DNA from: HGM05232 sp036661515
Lineage (GTDB): Bacteria; Bacteroidota; Bacteroidia; Bacteroidales; Muribaculaceae
DNA length: 28,292 nucleotides
Reading direction: 5' to 3'
Assembly: GCA_036661515.1 (NCBI GenBank)
Contig: JAVWYO010000022.1
Location: 1-28,292, forward strand
A program made the translations under genes and the position numbers. A model generated the notes under the pieces. The model worked only from the letters and a program-made list of their open reading frames with translations. It searched no databases and was not told the origin of the DNA. Every line of letters begins with the position of its first letter. Positions within the stretch are counted from its first letter, which is position 1. Positions 16,027-23,937 of the stretch are shown here, one piece after another.

Positions 16027-16524
16027 ATGATTAATAATTCTTTTCATAATAAATTAATTGAGCTACAAGGCAATCTTTATAATTTTGCTTTGAGGCTAAC
16101 ATGTAACAAAGAAGATGCCAGTGACTTGCTTCAAGAGACATCACTTAAAGTTTTAGATAGTGAGAGCAAATATACTGAGACCGAAAACTTTAAAGGTTGG
16201 AGTTTTACAATTATGCGCAATATCTTTATTAATAATTATCGTAAAATAATTAAAGATAGAGAAGATGGAGCGTTAATTCCTATTGAATTTAAGCAAGATT
16301 GTATAATGAGCAAAGAGTCTCCTGAAAATTTGCTGAGCCTCAAAGAAATTAATAATATTATCAACGGCTTTTCAAAAGAATTGCATATTCCTATTTCAAT
16401 GTATATGGCTGGTTATTCTTATCAAGAAATTGCTGATGCTCTTAATATTCCATTAGGTACTGTAAAGAGTAGAATATTCTTAATACGTAAAATACTACAA
16501 ATTAAGTTGAAAGATTTTCGATAA
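16027..16524 (+). CDS. ECF-type RNA polymerase sigma factor
   Basis: The 165-residue protein has the two domains of an ECF sigma factor. Region 2 spans about 12-76 with DASDLLQETSLKVL and a FKGWSFTIMRNIFINNYRK helix for -10 recognition and melting. Region 4 spans about 105-160 with the helix-turn-helix YSYQEIADALNIPLGTVKSRIF. No anti-sigma factor follows: the next gene is on the other strand seven bases away. So its control is either elsewhere or through its unusual leader. The start codon's A is also the last base of the presumed target duplication of the inserted element, so its native leader may have been replaced. Confidence 0.9.
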   Translation: MINNSFHNKLIELQGNLYNFALRLTCNKEDASDLLQETSLKVLDSESKYTETENFKGWSFTIMRNIFINNYRKIIKDREDGALIPIEFKQDCIMSKESPENLLSLKEINNIINGFSKELHIPISMYMAGYSYQEIADALNIPLGTVKSRIFLIRKILQIKLKDFR

Positions 16525-16531
16525 ACTTGTA

Positions 16532-16756
16532 TCATTCATCATCTTTCATTTCTTTTTCACGCTCTTCTTGTAAACGCTCTTTTCGCTTTAGGCTTAGGCG
16601 TAGCAATAAAATGGCTAAAAGTGTAGCTCCTATTATTCCAAAATAATAGAGATAATTACCTCTTTTAAACTCTTCAAATCCAATATAAGACATTATTGCC
16701 AAGTATATAAGCAACAGTATTGGTAGATATGTAGATTTTTTATATCTTCTTTTCAT
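16532..16756 (-). CDS. Small two-span membrane protein
   Basis: I do not recognise a function for this 74-residue protein. It has a basic start (KRRYKK), two hydrophobic spans (about 10-27 and 37-54) and a highly charged C-terminal tail rich in Lys, Arg and Glu (KRKERLQEEREKEMKDDE). It lies three bases after the exonuclease stop, so it is the distal gene of the biotin operon. Reading-frame integrity and tight spacing support a real gene. Confidence 0.65.
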   Translation of the reverse strand: MKRRYKKSTYLPILLLIYLAIMSYIGFEEFKRGNYLYYFGIIGATLLAILLLRLSLKRKERLQEEREKEMKDDE

Positions 16757-16759
16757 ATT

Positions 16760-17374
16760 CTATTCTTCAATTAAAATGTAAGGTGAATTTTTTGGGTTAA
16801 ATCTTTTAGAGATTAACTCATCATATATTTTAAGACAAGCCCACGCATCGATTGCAGCATAATTCATTTGCGCAATTGTGAGTGATTGTGCTTCCCAATT
16901 TGATAAGCGTTGTCCTTTTGAAATTTTGCCTTTAAAAATTATCCCATATATTTTTTGTAAACTTTTATCGGCTATATTATAATCCTTTACAAAGTTTTGT
17001 AATTCTATGAATTTATTAGGTGTAAATTCAGTGATTTTATGTAACATTCGCATGTCATCTTGAAGAGAAAGTCCTATTTTAATAATATTTTCATCTTCAA
17101 GAAAGCTCTTAATCTCATCATTAAGCCCTACTTTATTTATTCTAAATAAGAAGCATTCGGTGCGAGTTGATACCTGCATTAGTGCTACATAGTGTATTAC
17201 ACCCTTTTTGAATGCTGGTCGAGTCTCGGTATCAATTCCAACAATACCCGATTCCTTTATTTTTGCAATCGCTGCAGAAATAGTATTTTGGTTATCAATT
17301 ATAGTAATTTCTCCTGGAAATAATACTTGTGGCAATTCTGATAATTGTTCTTTATTTATAGATAATTTCAACAT
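16760..17374 (-). CDS. DEDDy 3'-5' exonuclease (RNase D-like)
   Basis: This 204-residue single-domain nuclease has the DEDDy exonuclease motifs: Exo I GIDTET with Asp48 and Glu50, Exo II around GLSLQDDMRML (Asp106 or Asp107), and Exo III YAAIDAWACLKIY (Tyr172 and Asp176). It lacks the HRDC domains of full RNase D, as do many short Bacteroidota relatives. Substrate, RNA or DNA, is not determinable. It sits three bases after bioD and so is probably transcribed with the biotin genes, though no functional link is apparent. Confidence 0.88.
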   Translation of the reverse strand: MLKLSINKEQLSELPQVLFPGEITIIDNQNTISAAIAKIKESGIVGIDTETRPAFKKGVIHYVALMQVSTRTECFLFRINKVGLNDEIKSFLEDENIIKIGLSLQDDMRMLHKITEFTPNKFIELQNFVKDYNIADKSLQKIYGIIFKGKISKGQRLSNWEAQSLTIAQMNYAAIDAWACLKIYDELISKRFNPKNSPYILIEE

Positions 17375-17377
17375 TTA

Positions 17378-18022
17378 TTATAATGTTTTGAGTGATGGCA
17401 TTAGTAGGAATTTTGCATTCTTATAATGCTGTTGTACGTAATTCTTTATGTAATTGACTGTGTCATTACATATAATATTATCTTCGTCGAAAAAAGCATT
17501 GTAAATGACATATTCAACATTTATTTTTCTTTTTTCAAGCAGATACAAGGATAATAGCGTGTGATTTATTGATCCTAACGTTCCATTAGTTACAAGAGCT
17601 ACTGAGTATTGTTTATCGGTAATGTAATCAATGGTTAGATAGTCATCTTTAATAGGGACCATAAGCCCGCCAGCTCCTTCGAGCAATACTACATTATACT
17701 TTGCTAATAAACGATTTGTGGCATTTTCTATTATTTCAAGATTAATATCTTTTTTATCTATTTTGGCGGCTAAGTGAGGCGACGCAGGATAAGAAAAAAT
17801 CATAGGAGCTGTAAGGTGATTTTTATCATCATCACAATATTCCATACCCATTATTTTACGATGCACATCAATGTCTTCAGAAAATTCATCATTACCAGTT
17901 TGAATCATTTTCTGTGTTATAACACTTTTCCCTTCTGCCAAAAGTATATTTGCCAGCCAGCCAGTTGCATAACTTTTTCCTACATTTGTGCCAATTCCTG
18001 TTACAAAAATTAATTTATTCAT
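17378..18022 (-). CDS. bioD: Dethiobiotin synthetase BioD
   Basis: BioD closes the ureido ring by ATP-dependent carboxylation of diaminopelargonic acid to dethiobiotin. The 214-residue protein opens with the modified P-loop GIGTNVGKS (9-17) and has TQKMIQTGN and EGAGGLMVPI (115-124), the active-site signature. It follows bioGC by five bases. BioB, which would add sulfur to finish biotin, is not in this window. Confidence 0.93.
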   Translation of the reverse strand: MNKLIFVTGIGTNVGKSYATGWLANILLAEGKSVITQKMIQTGNDEFSEDIDVHRKIMGMEYCDDDKNHLTAPMIFSYPASPHLAAKIDKKDINLEIIENATNRLLAKYNVVLLEGAGGLMVPIKDDYLTIDYITDKQYSVALVTNGTLGSINHTLLSLYLLEKRKINVEYVIYNAFFDEDNIICNDTVNYIKNYVQQHYKNAKFLLMPSLKTL

Positions 18023-18027
18023 TATAA

Positions 18028-19422
18028 TTATTTTTTACGGGCGATTATGTAAATAGGGTTGTAGGTAAGAGGATACTTATCTTCGATATTTTTATAATTC
18101 GCTGTAAATTCTTTTAATTGTGATTTATTCCATTTTGATGCTTCTGTGATTGAATTTACCCCAGTTGCCCTAATATGCCTTAATACATCAATAGGTGTAT
18201 CAAATTTTAATGTCATTATTTCCTCTTCAAGGAGAATTATTTCAAATTTTTCAGATAACAATTCTCGTAAGATACATGTGTCGAGGTATTTTAGTGAAAG
18301 CCCTGTTATATTGCTTATTTCAGTCATATTTTCATGCCCAAAAGTAGAAAATACGATTAATCCATCATCATTGAGTAGAGAATGAATTTTATCAAAAAAT
18401 TTAGGTATATTCTCAAACCATTGAATAGCCGATGCCGAAACTATGTAATCGAACGTTGCATTATCGTTACCGAAATCTACAATTTCGGCATCTCCTTGTA
18501 TAAATTTATAATTTGTTAATCCTTTTAGATACGTAGCTGGAATATTGCATAAATCATTAAGAATCAACATTTCGGGGCTTAGGGATTGTGCATATAAGTT
18601 TGTCAAAAAACCTGTTCCACAACCGACTTCAAGGACTTTTGAGCCAGTCTTATAATCTATTTTCCTCCAAGCATCGTGTAAATGTTGAGATATATGATGT
18701 TGGCATACTGCCATGCTATCATATTCTGGCAATTTCTTTGTAAATCGTCGCTTTAAGAGTGATTTATTGATGATATTTTCGTTGATTATATTTGCGATGT
18801 CATTAGGCAAATGACCTCCATCTACTTCAATTATATTATCACAGTAGCCCTTCCACGCTTCAATTTGATTATCTATTGGGAAAATTAAATCATTGTGACT
18901 AACTATTACTTTATCCCATTTTATAATATCATATATTTTGGCTTTAGCCGATTCTTGTACACTCAATAGCTCACTGCGTAAAGAACTTATATCACGCTCA
19001 GGTTTCGAGGCAATAAATTGCCGGTATTTAGCTGAAGAAGGACACATGCGCCTATAAAACTTCAGTAATGTTTCCTCAGATAATGAATTAAGAGTGCCAC
19101 TAAAGATATTATTAGGAATACCTTTATTATCGTCAATTGGCGTAAGGGTGCCATTTATTGCCATTTTAAAGCATATAGGTAAATCTCTGTGGTCGCTTAT
19201 GAATCGAGATGCACTATATACACCAAATGACCATGCAAATATATATATATTAGAATAGCTTGCTAAGGAACTTACATTAAAATCAAAATCATTATAATCC
19301 CATACTATTAAAAGGTCTTGACTTATAATAATATCGTTAAATGGAGCTGGCGACATTCCCCAACCAGCAAATAATATTATGACGGAATTTGATCCATTGT
19401 TTATAATAAATTCCTGTTTCAT
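18028..19422 (-). CDS. BioG-BioC fusion: pimeloyl-ACP esterase and malonyl-ACP methyltransferase
   Basis: Two biotin enzymes are joined in one 464-residue chain. Residues 1 to about 220 are a BioG/DUF452 alpha/beta hydrolase with FAGWGMSP (18-25), nucleophile Ser65 in FAWSFGV, an acid near Asp178 and His204 in GGHLP. This half cleaves the methyl ester of pimeloyl-ACP. Residues from about 230 on are a BioC SAM methyltransferase with LEVGCGTG (264-271) and SASAIQWF (329-336), which methylates malonyl-ACP to start pimelate synthesis. So the first and last steps of the disguised-fatty-acid route are fused. Such fusions are known in Bacteroidota. Its start overlaps the bioF stop by four bases. Confidence 0.9.
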   Translation of the reverse strand: MKQEFIINNGSNSVIILFAGWGMSPAPFNDIIISQDLLIVWDYNDFDFNVSSLASYSNIYIFAWSFGVYSASRFISDHRDLPICFKMAINGTLTPIDDNKGIPNNIFSGTLNSLSEETLLKFYRRMCPSSAKYRQFIASKPERDISSLRSELLSVQESAKAKIYDIIKWDKVIVSHNDLIFPIDNQIEAWKGYCDNIIEVDGGHLPNDIANIINENIINKSLLKRRFTKKLPEYDSMAVCQHHISQHLHDAWRKIDYKTGSKVLEVGCGTGFLTNLYAQSLSPEMLILNDLCNIPATYLKGLTNYKFIQGDAEIVDFGNDNATFDYIVSASAIQWFENIPKFFDKIHSLLNDDGLIVFSTFGHENMTEISNITGLSLKYLDTCILRELLSEKFEIILLEEEIMTLKFDTPIDVLRHIRATGVNSITEASKWNKSQLKEFTANYKNIEDKYPLTYNPIYIIARKK

Positions 19423-20561
19423 AATATATTTGTCACGTCTTTAATGAGTTTATCTATTTCACTATTTAATATTGAGGCATTAAGACTAAATCTAATTCGT
19501 TCAGTCCCCTTTGGAACGGTGGGAGTGCGTATTGGAAGAGCTTGATAACCTTTAATCTTGAGTTGCTCTGATAAAAATAGTGTTTTCTTACTATCACCGA
19601 TAACTAATGGAACTATTTGAGACGTACTCTCTATTCCATTATTTAATGGGTTTATAAATTCATATAGTTTTGAACTAATTTCAGCTAAATGTATGCGCTC
19701 GGTGTCCATCGTAATTATTTTTTCTATTATGAACTTTGTCCAAGCACAAGATATTGGAGGTAGGGCAGTAGAGAAAATAAAACTTCGTGCGCTATTTATA
19801 AGATATTGTTTAATGATGTTATTTGTTACGACAAATGCACCCATTGATGCAGCTGCTTTGCCAAAAGTGCCAACAATAATGTCAATATCATTAATTAATC
19901 CCATCTCTTCGGCAAGACCAAGTCCACGATTCCCATATACTCCAAATCCATGAGCTTCGTCAATATATAGCATTGTGTTATTGAATAGATGTTTTATATC
20001 AACCAAGCTTTGAAGATTGCTCTTATCGCCATCCATGCTGAATATTGATTCACTGATTATTAAAACATTATCATATTTTGTAGCTTCCTTTTCAAGAATC
20101 GATTGTAAATGATCATAATCATTGTGACGAAATCTAATAAATGTTGCTCGTGATAAGATGATGCCATCAATTATGCTTGCATGCACCAATTTATCGGCAA
20201 CAATAAGGGTGTGTTTGTCACACAGTGCCGAAATAATTCCAGTATTAGCATGATATCCACTATTAAAAATAAGGACATCACGAGCATATAGATTACTTAG
20301 CATTTTTTCTAACGCAAAGTAATCATGTTGATGCTTTGTGAGCAACCTTGATGCCGACGAACTCATTGCAATATCGGTTATTGGATATTTTGAATAGAAC
20401 TCATCAACATATATTGCGTTTGACGCTATTCCAAGATAATCGTTTGAGGATAAATCAATAATAGAGTTACTTGTATCGGGTGATTTTATTTCTCTAAAAT
20501 TACCATCATCTTTAAGCTCCTGCAATCTTATTTCATAGTTATTATACACAGCGCTTAACAA
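19419..20561 (-). CDS. bioF: 8-amino-7-oxononanoate synthase BioF
   Basis: This PLP enzyme condenses pimeloyl-ACP with alanine to 8-amino-7-oxononanoate. The 380-residue fold-type I protein shows SNDYLGIA (39-46), FNSGYHANTG (99-108), DEAHGFG (201-207) and the PLP lysine Lys235 in GTFGKAAASMGAF. It overlaps bioA by 20 bases and bioGC by four, showing tight translational coupling. Other fold-family members (2-amino-3-ketobutyrate ligase) look similar, but the operon settles the role. Confidence 0.93.
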   Translation of the reverse strand: MLSAVYNNYEIRLQELKDDGNFREIKSPDTSNSIIDLSSNDYLGIASNAIYVDEFYSKYPITDIAMSSSASRLLTKHQHDYFALEKMLSNLYARDVLIFNSGYHANTGIISALCDKHTLIVADKLVHASIIDGIILSRATFIRFRHNDYDHLQSILEKEATKYDNVLIISESIFSMDGDKSNLQSLVDIKHLFNNTMLYIDEAHGFGVYGNRGLGLAEEMGLINDIDIIVGTFGKAAASMGAFVVTNNIIKQYLINSARSFIFSTALPPISCAWTKFIIEKIITMDTERIHLAEISSKLYEFINPLNNGIESTSQIVPLVIGDSKKTLFLSEQLKIKGYQALPIRTPTVPKGTERIRFSLNASILNSEIDKLIKDVTNIL

Positions 20562-21816
20562 TATCTAATAATTTAGTTATAAGTTCTAATAGTTCATTGT
20601 CGCTAATAATATATGGTGGCATTATATAGACTAACTTGCCAAATGGGCGAACCCATATTCCTTTTTCAACACATTCTTTTTGAAATAAACCTAAGTCAAT
20701 AGGTTGTTTCATCTCAATTACACCAATTGCACCAAGAATGCGCACTTCCTCAACATTAGGAAAGTCACAAGCAACGTTCATTTTCTCTTTCATCACTTGT
20801 TCTATATGTTTTACCTTATGCTGCCAGTTACTACTGCGAAGTAGCTTTATTGAGGCACAAGCTATTGCACAAGCGAGAGGGTTTCCCATGAATGTTGGCC
20901 CGTGCATCAACACACCCGCTTCTCCTTTTGAGATTGTGTCGGCAACATCTTTAGTGGTTACAACTGCGCTCATTGTCAAATATCCACCTGTCAAGCCTTT
21001 ACCTATGCACATTATGTCGGGTTCAACGCCTGCATATTCCCATGCAAATAACTTACCCGTACGACCAAATCCTGTTGCAATTTCGTCGAATATTAGATAT
21101 ATATCATATTTATTACAAAGTCTTCGAGCTTCTTTTAAATAATTTTGATGATAAAATCTCATTCCTCCAGCACCTTGAACTATTGGTTCAAGAATAAGTC
21201 CAGCAATTTCATCATGATGCTCTACTATAATTTTCTCAAGACTGTCAATACATGTTTTATCCCATGAGTCATAAAATCCACAAGACGGAGCTTCAGCAAA
21301 ATAGCGTATTGCCAGAGCTGAGCCAAAGAGGCTGTGCATTCCAGTGACAGGGTCACACACCGACATTGCATTCCATGTATCGCCATGATATCCCGAACGG
21401 ATTGTTACGAAATTATTTTTTTTAGGATTCCTATATTTGCTCAAACTTGCTTGGATAGCCATTTTCATAGCTACCTCGACTGCTACCGAACCCGAATCGG
21501 CATAGAATATATTATTCATGCTTGGTGGTAGTATTTCTAATAATAACTTACCAAGTTCTATTGCAGGAGCATGAGTAAATCCACCAAACATTACGTGCGA
21601 CATCTTTTCAATTTGGTCTTTTGCCGCTTGATTAAGGACAGGATTATTATAACCATGAATGGTAGCCCACCATGATGACATTCCGTCGATTAGCTCTGTG
21701 CCGTCTTCCAATGTGATAATAACGCCATTTGCACGTGCTACTGTGTATGTTGGGAGAGGGTCGATTGTAGATGTATAAGGATGCCATAAATGCATTCTAT
21801 CAAAATCATCATACAT
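20542..21816 (-). CDS. bioA: Diaminopelargonic acid aminotransferase BioA
   Basis: BioA transfers an amino group, in most species from S-adenosylmethionine, to 8-amino-7-oxononanoate. The 424-residue class III aminotransferase has HLWHPYT (9-15), GMSSWWATIHGYN (45-57), SGYHGDTW (141-148), IFDEIATGFGRTG (242-254) and the PLP lysine Lys273 in CIGKGLTGG. It is the promoter-proximal gene of the biotin operon. Confidence 0.95.
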   Translation of the reverse strand: MYDDFDRMHLWHPYTSTIDPLPTYTVARANGVIITLEDGTELIDGMSSWWATIHGYNNPVLNQAAKDQIEKMSHVMFGGFTHAPAIELGKLLLEILPPSMNNIFYADSGSVAVEVAMKMAIQASLSKYRNPKKNNFVTIRSGYHGDTWNAMSVCDPVTGMHSLFGSALAIRYFAEAPSCGFYDSWDKTCIDSLEKIIVEHHDEIAGLILEPIVQGAGGMRFYHQNYLKEARRLCNKYDIYLIFDEIATGFGRTGKLFAWEYAGVEPDIMCIGKGLTGGYLTMSAVVTTKDVADTISKGEAGVLMHGPTFMGNPLACAIACASIKLLRSSNWQHKVKHIEQVMKEKMNVACDFPNVEEVRILGAIGVIEMKQPIDLGLFQKECVEKGIWVRPFGKLVYIMPPYIISDNELLELITKLLDIVKRCV

Positions 21817-21845
21817 ATTGAATAGTAATTTTTAGATTTTCTGTG

Positions 21846-21853
21846 CAAATATA
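21846..21853 (-). promoter_or_regulatory. -7 box of the biotin operon
   Basis: On the minus strand this is TATATTTG, matching TAnnTTTG, 30 bases above the bioA ATG. The -33 position has only a weak AT-rich match. It is one arm of a perfect 10-base inverted repeat with the opposing promoter. Confidence 0.5.
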
Positions 21854-21898
21854 GAGATTATTATCCTTATACTTTTATATAACATGAAATAATAACGC

Positions 21899-21906
21899 TA
21901 TATTTG
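21899..21906 (+). promoter_or_regulatory. -7 box of the lipoprotein-murB operon
   Basis: TATATTTG matches TAnnTTTG, 50 bases above the lipoprotein ATG. The -33 region is weak. It mirrors the biotin promoter's -7 box across the 140-base intergenic region. Confidence 0.5.
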
Positions 21907-21956
21907 CAGAAACAAAGTAATAAATATATTAAATACTTTCGGCTCTTAGCATAACT

Positions 21957-22898
21957 ATGTATTTTTATCGTAGCACTATATATATTGTAGCATTAATATT
22001 TATGTCTTTTCTCTCTGGATGCTTTACTGGAGTTGAGAATACTAAGAAAATATCTGAAAAAGATGTAAATAAATTGGCACCTGGCAAAGTTTCTAAAGAA
22101 CAAAGTTATATCGACTCTGTGGTTCCTTCCACCTTGACTAAGTGGGAGAAAGGTGAAGAATTTTATGTTACCGATAACCAAGCAAAACTTATTTTTCTAC
22201 CTTCAGTAAAATATAATTTAGATACAATCTCTTTTCAGGGTCGTATATTAAAATATAAAGGTTATATTGAAAGAAACATATTAGGTGACGAAAGCACTGT
22301 TAATCTTATGTTTACCGATAAAAATAATAATGAATATAGCCACGCAACAAATAAAACTTTTACTGAACTTAATGATGCTGATAAAGGTGTCGTGATTCCA
22401 TTTATGATAAGCCTTAATTTAGTTGCTAAAGCGCAAACGCTTCTTAAAGGTAAAGATTTATATATTAAAACAGCGCTATGGTATGATGCCGACGATGAGC
22501 TTATTAATGGAACAAAATTTGTAAAAGTTCATGTTATAGATGTCTTTCCCGGCAATAAGACGTTTCCGCTAAAAATAGAATTTGAATATAACGATGCAAA
22601 AGCATTTGCCTTTGTTTCTACTCCTAATTCTCCTATTGTAAATCGTACATTTGAGAGCTTGTTTTCATTTCAAGATATAAGAAATCAATATCCTACAATT
22701 ACCGATGAAAACTGGGAGCGCATTACGAAAAGTTTGATTGCCTTAGAAATGACAAAAGAAGAATGTAGACTTGCATTAGGTGCTCCTAAAAAAATCGATC
22801 AACGTCCTACTTATGAAGGATTAAGGGAAGCGTGGAGCTATGAGAATGGGATATATCTTGTTTTTGAAGATGGAATATTAAGGAGCTATCGTAAATAA
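21957..22898 (+). CDS. Lipoprotein of unknown function with SmpA-like tail
   Basis: This 313-residue protein has a lipoprotein signal peptide: basic start, hydrophobic 8-18 and lipobox LSGC with the lipidated cysteine at 22, so it is membrane-anchored and exported. The middle of the protein (about 50-250) is beta-rich with no motif I know. Residues from about 264 read MTKEECRLALGAP, then WSYENGIYLVFEDGILRSY, which resembles the short fold of SmpA/OmlA-type domains found in outer-membrane assembly proteins. That resemblance is only suggestive. It is the first gene of an operon with murB, 14 bases upstream. Confidence 0.7.
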   Translation: MYFYRSTIYIVALIFMSFLSGCFTGVENTKKISEKDVNKLAPGKVSKEQSYIDSVVPSTLTKWEKGEEFYVTDNQAKLIFLPSVKYNLDTISFQGRILKYKGYIERNILGDESTVNLMFTDKNNNEYSHATNKTFTELNDADKGVVIPFMISLNLVAKAQTLLKGKDLYIKTALWYDADDELINGTKFVKVHVIDVFPGNKTFPLKIEFEYNDAKAFAFVSTPNSPIVNRTFESLFSFQDIRNQYPTITDENWERITKSLIALEMTKEECRLALGAPKKIDQRPTYEGLREAWSYENGIYLVFEDGILRSYRK

Positions 22899-22912
22899 AA
22901 AATAAATTTGTG

Positions 22913-23926
22913 ATGAACTATATAGAAAATTTTTCTTTGGATAATTGTACAACATTCCATTTACCTGTTAAATGTGACTATTTTATTGAATATGAAACTG
23001 TTGAAGAATTACTTGAAATACTAAAAAGTGATATATACAATTGCAATAAGTCATTCCATATTGGAGGGGGGAGTAACCTTGTTTTCACAAATGATTATCA
23101 TGGTGTAATAATTCATTCTAAGATAAATTATATTGACAAAATAGCTGAGAACGAAGATTCTATATCACTAAAAGTGGGCGCAGGTGTAGATTGGGATAAA
23201 TTTGTGCTATATTGTGTCGAAAATGATTATTATGGTGTTGAAAATCTATCATATATACCAGGAGAGGTGGGTGCGAGTGCTGTCCAAAATATAGGAAGTT
23301 ATGGTGCCGAAGTAAAAGATGTCATTGAAAAAGTATATTGTATTGAAAAGAGCAATGGTAACCAACGCATTTTTATTAATGGAGAGTGTAATTATGATTA
23401 CCGAGATAGTATATTTAAGAATGAATTAAAAGATAGGTATATTGTCGTTGCTGTTGGTTTTAAATTGTCGAAACAACGCCAATTCTGCTTAGAATATGGG
23501 CCATTGAAGCAACTTACGGAAGACACCACCAGCATGCTAACTTTAAGTAAAGTACGCCAGACAATAATCGATGTGAGGAAGAGCAAACTTCCCGACCCAA
23601 ATGTACTTGGCAGTGCAGGTAGTTTCTTTAAAAATCCCATAATACTCAAAAACCAATTTTTAAAATTACAAGAGAATTATCCTAATATTCCACACTATAT
23701 TATCACAGAAGATACCATAAAAGTGCCTGCAGGCTGGCTAATAGAAAACACAGGGCTGAAGGGATTTTCGATAGGTGGCGCGAGAGTATATGAGAAGCAG
23801 TGTCTTGTAATTGTGAATAGTGGTAATGCTAAATCTCAAGATGTGATTGATTTATATACAACAATTATAAGTAGAGTAAAAGAGAAATTTAGTATAGAGC
23901 TTTCTCCAGAAGCCAATATTATATAG
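22913..23926 (+). CDS. murB: UDP-N-acetylenolpyruvoylglucosamine reductase MurB
   Basis: MurB reduces UDP-GlcNAc enolpyruvate to UDP-MurNAc in the cytoplasm, an early step of peptidoglycan synthesis. The 337-residue protein has the FAD-binding phrase GGGSNLVF, YIPGEVGASAVQNIGSYGAEV, the catalytic serine in LGSAGSFFKNP and the closing LSPEANII. These fit the type I (E. coli-like) enzyme. I chose the ATG at 22913 over the GTG one codon earlier. It is followed by a metallo-hydrolase after 11 bases. Confidence 0.95.
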   Translation: MNYIENFSLDNCTTFHLPVKCDYFIEYETVEELLEILKSDIYNCNKSFHIGGGSNLVFTNDYHGVIIHSKINYIDKIAENEDSISLKVGAGVDWDKFVLYCVENDYYGVENLSYIPGEVGASAVQNIGSYGAEVKDVIEKVYCIEKSNGNQRIFINGECNYDYRDSIFKNELKDRYIVVAVGFKLSKQRQFCLEYGPLKQLTEDTTSMLTLSKVRQTIIDVRKSKLPDPNVLGSAGSFFKNPIILKNQFLKLQENYPNIPHYIITEDTIKVPAGWLIENTGLKGFSIGGARVYEKQCLVIVNSGNAKSQDVIDLYTTIISRVKEKFSIELSPEANII

Positions 23927-23937
23927 TAATTTATCGT

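Noticed and set aside
18028..19422. Sequencing artefact joining two genes
   Set aside because: Both halves have complete motifs, the frame is open throughout with a natural linker, and such BioG-BioC fusions are known in Bacteroidota.
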